Shown here: piece after piece, positions 57,765-62,736 of the stretch
Numbering within the stretch: the first letter of the stretch is position 1
How the letters are laid out: every line of letters begins with the position of its first letter
Source: Chloroflexota bacterium
Lineage (GTDB): Bacteria; Chloroflexota; Anaerolineae; UBA4142
Length of the DNA: 62,736 nucleotides
NCBI GenBank assembly: GCA_016215025.1
Contig: JACRMI010000116.1
Coordinates: 1-62,736, forward strand
Reading direction: 5' to 3'
Notes under the pieces: generated by a model
The model's database searches: none
What the model saw: only the letters and a program-made list of their open reading frames with translations
Told to the model about the DNA's origin: nothing
Made by a program: the position numbers and the translations under genes

Positions 57765-58661
57765 ATGTGCATATCAATTCGACAATACAAACCTGACGAT
57801 TTCGAAACCATCGGCAATTTCCTGATCGAGAATCATCAACCGGGAAATCGGGATGGCAATTGGCTTCAGCCAACCTGGGAATACATGCACAGCCATCCTT
57901 ATCTCGATGAGACATCGCTTGGCAAAATCGCAATCTGGGAAGACGATGGTAAAATTGTCGGCGTCGTTCATTACGAAAGTGTGTTGGGCGAAGCGTTTTT
58001 TGAGATCCATCGTGATTACGTGTATCTGAAAAGCGAAATGCTCGATCATGCCGAGCGTTGTCTTTGGCGGCAAATGGAAAATGGCGAACACAGCTTGCGG
58101 GTGTTCGTCAACGACTGGGATACCGAGTTCGAATCGTTGGTGAAATCACGCGGTTACGAATTGGATGCGCAACACAATCGCCCGCTGGCGCAACTCGCGA
58201 TCACCCAACCGTTTCGCCCGGACCTTCGTGTGCCAGATGGTTTTCAGATCAAGAGTCTCGCCGACGAGAATAACCTTTTGAAAGTTCAGCGCGTCATGTG
58301 GCGTGGGTTCAATCATCCCGGCGAGCCGCCCGCCAATGAACTAGACGGTCAAGTGAAAATGCAGTCTGTGCCACATTTCAGGCAAGACCTCAAGATTGTG
58401 GTCCAAGCGCCCAATGGCGATTTTGTGTCGTTCTGTGGAATGTGGTACGAATCGACCAACAAGATTGCGTACGTCGAACCGGTCGCGACCGATCCCGATT
58501 TTCGTCGAATGGGTTTGGGCAAAGCCGCGGTGTTGGAAGGCATTCGACGATGCGGCGAGCTGGGGGCAACGGTCGCGTACGTCGGGTCCGATCAGCTATT
58601 CTATCAAGCGCTGGGCTTTCAAGTTATATTCACGAGCAACTGCTGGCGGAAAAATCTGTAG
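57765..58661 (+). CDS. GNAT-family acetyltransferase, two GNAT modules
   Basis: 298 residues, 3 bp after paralogue B. The N-terminal half (ISIRQYKPDDFETIGNFLIENH...KIVGVVHYES) is a GNAT fold without a clear acetyl-CoA loop. The C-terminal half has FVSFCGMWYESTNKIAYVEPVATDPDFRRMGLGKAAVLEGI, where RRMGLGKA is the acetyl-CoA pyrophosphate loop. Only the second module is likely to be active. Substrate unknown. Confidence 0.87.
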   Translation: MCISIRQYKPDDFETIGNFLIENHQPGNRDGNWLQPTWEYMHSHPYLDETSLGKIAIWEDDGKIVGVVHYESVLGEAFFEIHRDYVYLKSEMLDHAERCLWRQMENGEHSLRVFVNDWDTEFESLVKSRGYELDAQHNRPLAQLAITQPFRPDLRVPDGFQIKSLADENNLLKVQRVMWRGFNHPGEPPANELDGQVKMQSVPHFRQDLKIVVQAPNGDFVSFCGMWYESTNKIAYVEPVATDPDFRRMGLGKAAVLEGIRRCGELGATVAYVGSDQLFYQALGFQVIFTSNCWRKNL

Positions 58662-58745
58662 GGCAAATTTCCAATTCGCCAAGCTGGATACTTGCTCTCC
58701 ATCACGTACTACATCCTGTAGGGCAAATTTCTAATTTGCCAATTC
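58659..58745. repeat. Two direct copies of 'TGTAGGGCAAATTTCCAATT'
   Basis: TGTAGGGCAAATTTCCAATTCGCCA at about 58659 and TGTAGGGCAAATTTCTAATTTGCCA at about 58719, 60 bp apart. Each has an inner GGCAAATT/AATTTGCC palindrome. They fill the gap between the acetyltransferase and VOC genes. Confidence 0.8.
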
Positions 58746-58762
58746 CAGAGGAGACCAAACCA

Positions 58763-59164
58763 ATGGGCACGCGAATCGATATGATCGGCATTTTTGTGAG
58801 CGACTTGCGGACGATGGTCAATTTCTATCATGCCGTGCTCGGTTTTGAGATTGAATGGGATGGTAAAGGTCCGTATGCGGAGTTCAAGCATGAGGGTGTT
58901 CGTTTTTCGATGTACGAACGTGCGCAATTGCCCATGCTGCTCAGTCAAACGCCGACCTATCCTAGCAGCTTGAACGGCACGTTTGAACTCGCGATTGATT
59001 TGCCTACGTCAGCCGATCTCGACCGCGAGTTTGATCGGATTGTGCAAGCCGGGGCGCGCGTGATCTATGCACCACGCGACGAGCCATGGGGCATGCGTTC
59101 GTCGATGATTGCCGACCCCGAAGGGAATATGATCGAGATTGGTTCATGGAATCGTGGTAGCTAG
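58763..59164 (+). CDS. VOC (glyoxalase-fold) family protein
   Basis: 133 residues from the ATG at 58763, with AGAGGAGA upstream; the frame runs further back only through repeat. MIGIFVSDLRTMVNFYHAVLGFEIEW opens and SSMIADPEGNMIEIGSW closes the fold, with the usual Glu in MIEIGS. Metal-dependent lyase, dioxygenase or resistance protein; substrate unknown. Confidence 0.88.
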   Translation: MGTRIDMIGIFVSDLRTMVNFYHAVLGFEIEWDGKGPYAEFKHEGVRFSMYERAQLPMLLSQTPTYPSSLNGTFELAIDLPTSADLDREFDRIVQAGARVIYAPRDEPWGMRSSMIADPEGNMIEIGSWNRGS

Positions 59165-59201
59165 TGGGAATGAAAGCCAAATCTTTTGATAGATATTAGG
59201 A

Positions 59202-60005
59202 GTGTCTGTGACATACCATAATGACCAAGATCAGAAGGATCGTCTCCTTGGATTCTTTATGAAGCATATGGTACCAATCTTCTTTACATTTGTTAAAGAC
59301 TCTGATTCACGTAGCGCCATAACCACATGCTTTGTCTTATCTGTTCAAGACAAATGGTTTCTAGTCACAGCGGGGCATTGTCTTGAAGAAATCGAGTGCC
59401 TTATTACTGAACATGGTTATCGGATTACTAAATGTCGTCTTCTCGATTCATTAGGTACAGATGCAAAACACTTTGAACCTATTCCATTCGCTTACGAAAG
59501 TGTGCTGACTTCTCATATAAATGATAATGCCAACTTTGACTATGGAATAATTGCGGTATCTTCATATTATCGACAGCTTATGGAGGAAAATCATATTCAA
59601 CCTTTGAATGAAGATGTATGGAAATTACAGCCATCGATAGCTGATTTTTACACCCTGCTTGGCGTGCCGAGTGAACTCGTGAATGTTAGTAATGAAAATG
59701 TTGAGTTGGTGCCGGCCCTTTTTCATGTGACCCCACTTGCTGAACGGCCAGATGGTTTTTCAGAAACTGATATGCCTCTCTTCTACGGTAGCATCAAGCT
59801 TGGAGAAGGCATCACTTCAATTCGAGGAATGAGTGGTGGTCCTATATTCGCATTTCAGCAGGACGAACAAGGTCGACTAAAGTATTGGCTTACTGCTTTG
59901 CAAAGTCGTTGGCTTCCTAATTCGCATTTTATTGCTGCGTGCTCAACAAAGTTATTAGGAGAAGCCATAGAAGCAATGCTTACTAAAACACCCGAACATG
60001 GATGA
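59202..60005 (+). CDS. Trypsin-like serine protease domain protein
   Basis: 267 residues from GTG at 59202 with TTAGGAG upstream. The catalytic triad is visible: His in LVTAGHCLEE, Asp in NFDYGIIAV and Ser in RGMSGGPIFAF. No signal peptide, so intracellular. Codon use and base composition are clearly more AT-rich than its neighbours, which suggests recent acquisition. Stand-alone trypsin-like proteins of this type often occur in defence or accessory loci. Its end overlaps the next gene by 8 nt. Confidence 0.85.
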   Translation: MSVTYHNDQDQKDRLLGFFMKHMVPIFFTFVKDSDSRSAITTCFVLSVQDKWFLVTAGHCLEEIECLITEHGYRITKCRLLDSLGTDAKHFEPIPFAYESVLTSHINDNANFDYGIIAVSSYYRQLMEENHIQPLNEDVWKLQPSIADFYTLLGVPSELVNVSNENVELVPALFHVTPLAERPDGFSETDMPLFYGSIKLGEGITSIRGMSGGPIFAFQQDEQGRLKYWLTALQSRWLPNSHFIAACSTKLLGEAIEAMLTKTPEHG

Positions 60006-60780
60006 AATCGCCCGATACAACATCGCGCGATGGAAAGCGCTCGCGCAAGCCAATGCATTATTCACGCGTCCTTATTTGAATTTGGACGCAGCTTCGGCGC
60101 GTGCTCGGATCGATCCCGATGGATGGCTGGGTGAGCTTTCTGGTAAAGCCGTTCTTTGTCTCGCTGGTGGCGGCGGGCAGCAATCGGCTTGCTTTGCGTT
60201 GCTGAGCGCGACGGTTACCGTCGTTGATTTGTCCGAGGAACAATTGGAAAAGGATCGTCAAGCTGCCGCGCATTATCGAGTTAACATCCAAACGCATCAA
60301 GGCGACATGCGCGATTTGTCTTTCCTTCAAGCCAATGCCTTTGACATTGTTTGGCAACCCTACTCGATCAACTTTGTCCCTGATGCGCGCCAGGTGTTTG
60401 CCCAGGTCGCGCGGGTCATGCGGCGCGAAGGTGTTTATAGTTTCAACTGTGCAAATCCGTTCGTGAGTGGACTGACCGAGCGCGATTGGAACGGCGAGGG
60501 CTATCCGCTAAAACAACCCTACCAGGATGGCATGGCGATTATGTATTCGGATTCATCCTGGGTTTACCAATCGGGCGAAGCGATTCCACAGCCGCGTGAG
60601 TATCGCCATACCTTGAGCACCTTGGTCAGCGGCTTGATCGAGCAGGGTTTTGTGATTCGCCACCTTTCGGACTCAACTGATTTCTCATCCGATCCAAACG
60701 CTGCACCTGGAACCTGGGAACATTTTGCGTCCATCGCGCCACCTTGGCTCACTTTTTGGGCAATCTATCGTCCGACGTGA
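59998..60780 (+). CDS. Class I SAM-dependent methyltransferase
   Basis: 260 residues from the ATG at 59998. Motif I is VLCLAGGGGQQSACFALLSATVTVVDLS, where the Gly-rich loop is GGGGQQS rather than the usual GxGxG, then GDMRDLSF and FDIVWQPYSINFVPDARQVF and FAQVARVMRREGVYSF. A family of small-molecule methyltransferases with this loop is common in Chloroflexota and Firmicutes (from memory). It begins within the protease gene's last codons. Confidence 0.87.
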   Translation: MDEIARYNIARWKALAQANALFTRPYLNLDAASARARIDPDGWLGELSGKAVLCLAGGGGQQSACFALLSATVTVVDLSEEQLEKDRQAAAHYRVNIQTHQGDMRDLSFLQANAFDIVWQPYSINFVPDARQVFAQVARVMRREGVYSFNCANPFVSGLTERDWNGEGYPLKQPYQDGMAIMYSDSSWVYQSGEAIPQPREYRHTLSTLVSGLIEQGFVIRHLSDSTDFSSDPNAAPGTWEHFASIAPPWLTFWAIYRPT

Positions 60781-60790
60781 TTTGAACTGT

Positions 60791-62597
60791 ATGCAAACAT
60801 CCAACGAAGACGGCTACGAACTCTGGCTGTGCTATCGTCGCGTAGAAAACGACGAGCGCTTAGCGCAGTACCGCGCGGCAATCAACTCAATCGTCGTGCT
60901 TAGCACAAGCGCAACCGCAACGATCATCAAAAACGAACTTGCGCGCGCATTGCCGGCATTGCTCGACCGTAATGTGCCGTTCGCGGACAAATCAGTTGGC
61001 AACGCGCTCATCGTCGGCACGGTTGATGAAGTCGCGCGAGCACCCCTCACCCTAACCCTCTTCCCCTTTGGGGAGAGGGAACATACTCCCTCTCCCTGGA
61101 AGGGAGAGGGTTGGGGTGAGGGTGGATTTTCCATTCACTCGCAGCAAATTGCAAACAATTCGTTCATTGTCATTGCCGCTAACTCTGCGCCTGCCGTGTT
61201 GCCTAGCGTCTTTCATTTCCTGCGTTTGCTTCAAACGCAGCAAGACATTCGCACGTTAAACATCGAGAGTCGTCCCAGGATTCGCTATCGCATCCTTGCG
61301 CACTGGGATAACCTCGACGGATCGATTGAGCGCGGTTACGCCGGTCGCTCGTTGTGGAATTGGGATGAATTGCCCGATAAGATCGACGCGCGTTATCACG
61401 ATTATGCGTGCGCATGTGCGTCCATCGGCATCAACGGCGCCTGTCTCAATAACGTTAACGCCAATGCGCAGAGTTTGACCACCGAGTATCTCGAAAAAAC
61501 GGCTGCGCTCGCCGATGTGTTTCGTCCGTACGGCATTCGCGTCTATCTATCGCCGAAATTCACCGCGCCGGTTCACCTCGGCGGTTTGAGCACGAGCGAT
61601 CCGCGCGACGCGAAGGTTGCTGCATGGTGGAAGCAAAAGGTCGCTGAGATTTATCGGCTGATTCCCGACTTTGGCGGATTCCAAGTCAAGGCAAATTCCG
61701 AGGGACAGCCGGGACCGCAAGACAACGGCGCGAACCACGACGACGGCGCGAACATGCTCGCCTATGCGCTCGCGGTGCATGGCGGCATTTTGCTCTGGCG
61801 GGCTTTCGTTTACGATACCAGCGTCGATGCTGACCGCGCGAACTGCGCGAACAAGGAATTTGTGCCGCTCGATGGAAAATTTCATCCCAACGTTCTCATC
61901 CAAGCCAAGAACGGTCCTATCGATTTTCAACCACGCGAGCCATTCCATCCGCTTTTCGGCGCGATGCCGCAAACGCCGCTTGCGCTCGAATTGCAGATCA
62001 CGCAGGAATATTTCGGTCAGTCGAAACACCTAGTTTATCTCGGCGGCATGTGGCAAGAGGTTTTGCATTCCGACACGTACGCGCAAGGTGCCGGCTCAAC
62101 CGTCGCGAAAATTGTTAGCGCGCCAAGCAACTCGTGCATCGTCGGCGTAGCGAATACCGGCACGGATCGCAATTGGTGCGGTCATCATTTTTCGCAGGCG
62201 AATTGGTACGCGTTTGGGCGACTCGCGTGGGACTATGAACTGCGCGCCGATGCAATCGCCGACGAGTGGATTCGCATGATGTGGTCGAATGACTCTGACG
62301 TGGTGGACACACTCAAGCAGATGATGCTGGGTTCGTGGGAGGCGTGTGTCAACTATATGACGCCGCTCGGTTTGCATCACTTGATGAAAGAGCATCACCA
62401 CTACGGACCCGACCCAGGATTCAACAACGCGCCTCGTCCAGATTGGAACAACGTCTATTATCATCGCGCCGATGCAAACGGACTCGGCTTTGATCGCTCG
62501 CACACGGGCAGCAACAACGTCGCGATGTATCACAGCCCATTGCGTGAACAGTTCGATAATATCGAAACTTGCCCAGAAAAATATTTATTGTGGTTCC
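60791..62597 (+). pseudogene. GH67 alpha-glucuronidase, C-terminus cut by an IS
   Basis: Start ATG at 60791 (MQTSNEDGYELWLCYRR). GH67 hallmarks: SRPRIRYRILAHWDNLDGSIERGYAG, ACASIGINGACLNNVNAN, GFQVKANSEGQPGPQD with the likely acid Glu, ELQITQEYFG, GGMWQEVL and NNVYYHRADANGLGFDRS. It removes 4-O-methyl-glucuronic acid from xylo-oligosaccharides. After CPEKYLLWF at about 62596 the frame enters the IS and stops at 62632, while family members go on for about 70-100 residues. So it is truncated and probably inactive. A repeat at 61042-61125 adds about 28 residues in frame. Confidence 0.85.
61042..61125. repeat. 'CTCACCCTAACCCTCT' palindromic repeat inside the GH67 gene
   Basis: ACCCCTCACCCTAACCCTC opens and GAGGGTTGGGGTGAGGGT closes an 84-bp fold-back (28 codons). 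It reads as LTLTLFPFGEREHTPSPWK... without a stop and stands between VDEVAR and FSIHSQQ, where other family members have a short loop. Confidence 0.85.
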
Positions 62598-62736
62598 CTG
62601 ATTCCCTTACCAATTTAATTAAAGCCGCTTGATGACAGGCGCTAAACGAATTGGCGTTAGGCAGGCGTTGAAGACAGGCAGCCGCTGCATCGCCGTCGCC
62701 ACGCAGCGCTTGAGCCAACGCAGACCGAGTTGGAAG
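62598..62736 (-). mobile_element. Insertion sequence, 3' (downstream) end, cut by the window edge
   Basis: Positions 62598-62618 are the same 21-bp inverted repeat as 118-138. The rest is the downstream end of a transposase gene on the minus strand. Left and right flanks differ and show no shared target duplication, so the two ends belong to two copies or to a rearranged insertion rather than to one clean event. Confidence 0.8.
62619..62736 (-). CDS. Transposase, C-terminal fragment (partial)
   Basis: Minus-strand frame entering from the window edge and reading LGLRWLKRCVATAMQRLPVF, then NACLTPIRLAPVIKRL, with TAA at 62621-62619 immediately before the terminal inverted repeat. It is basic, as transposase tails usually are. 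An alternative frame at the same place is open for 62 codons but runs through the repeat into GH67 and is judged a shadow. Confidence 0.55.
   Translation of the reverse strand, partial: FQLGLRWLKRCVATAMQRLPVFNACLTPIRLAPVIKRL

Noticed and set aside
62530..62718. 62-codon minus-strand frame crossing the IS end into GH67
   Set aside because: It continues through the terminal inverted repeat into the disrupted gene. The other frame, which stops just before the repeat, is the better transposase end.

Overview
The window looks like an assembled contig from a bacterium of the Chloroflexota, probably class Anaerolineae (inference). Pointers are a 902-residue MalT-like STAND/LuxR regulator, a one-polypeptide sugar sensor/histidine kinase/receiver/AraC regulator, many carbohydrate-active enzymes, Opp-type transport beside sugar catabolism, and many dispersed palindromic and simple-oligonucleotide repeats. 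No rRNA is present and there is one tRNA, Leu(GAG). Both contig ends lie inside an insertion sequence with the same 21-bp terminal inverted repeat. It cuts off a nuclease-like gene at the left end and an alpha-glucuronidase gene at the right end.

Layout. (1) 1-9784, minus strand: IS end, nuclease remnant, two small genes, two oxidoreductases, membrane proteins, an ECF sigma/anti-sigma pair, a C_GCAxxG_C_C protein and the MalT-like regulator. (2) 9838-10047: two small fold-back elements back to back; a second copy of the first lies at 50090-50172. (3) 10091-19773, minus strand: a closely packed run of nine genes including a six-hairpin glycosidase, a GH2 beta-mannosidase-like enzyme, a GT4 glycosyltransferase, two methyltransferase-neighbourhood genes of unknown role and a serpin; several neighbours overlap by 4 nt. 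(4) 20024-22186: two plus-strand genes of unknown family, then tRNA-Leu. (5) 22172-26652: a putative integrated island bounded by a 17-bp duplication of the tRNA 3' end. It holds a serine-recombinase remnant, secreted proteins that share an unrecognised domain, and a hairpin array. (6) 26727-38953, minus strand: a catabolic cluster with class II aldolase, aldehyde:ferredoxin oxidoreductase, L-rhamnose isomerase, L-rhamnose mutarotase, GH105 unsaturated rhamnogalacturonyl hydrolase, xylulokinase, xylose isomerase, two Gfo/Idh/MocA dehydrogenases and an uncharacterised helical-barrel protein. (7) 39083-42679: the divergent sensor/regulator. (8) 43137-50089: a lone receiver protein and a complete Opp-family ABC transporter. 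(9) 50277-62736, plus strand: two large paralogous proteins flanking a B12-type radical SAM enzyme, then acetyltransferase, VOC, protease, methyltransferase and the interrupted GH67 alpha-glucuronidase.

How it fits together (inference): pectin (rhamnogalacturonan) and glucuronoxylan fragments would be imported by the Opp-like transporter, cut by GH105 and GH67, and the freed L-rhamnose and D-xylose routed through RhaM/RhaA/aldolase and XylA/XylB. Lactaldehyde from rhamnose could be oxidised by the aldehyde:ferredoxin oxidoreductase. The catabolic and transport operons carry near-identical operators, each with two half-sites 21 bp apart, placed alike relative to their promoters. The AraC domain of the sensor is the obvious candidate to bind them.

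A second theme is repeat invasion. Palindromic and simple repeats that fill many intergenic gaps also occur inside at least four coding sequences (MalT-like regulator, GH2, six-hairpin glycosidase, GH67), in frame and without stop codons.
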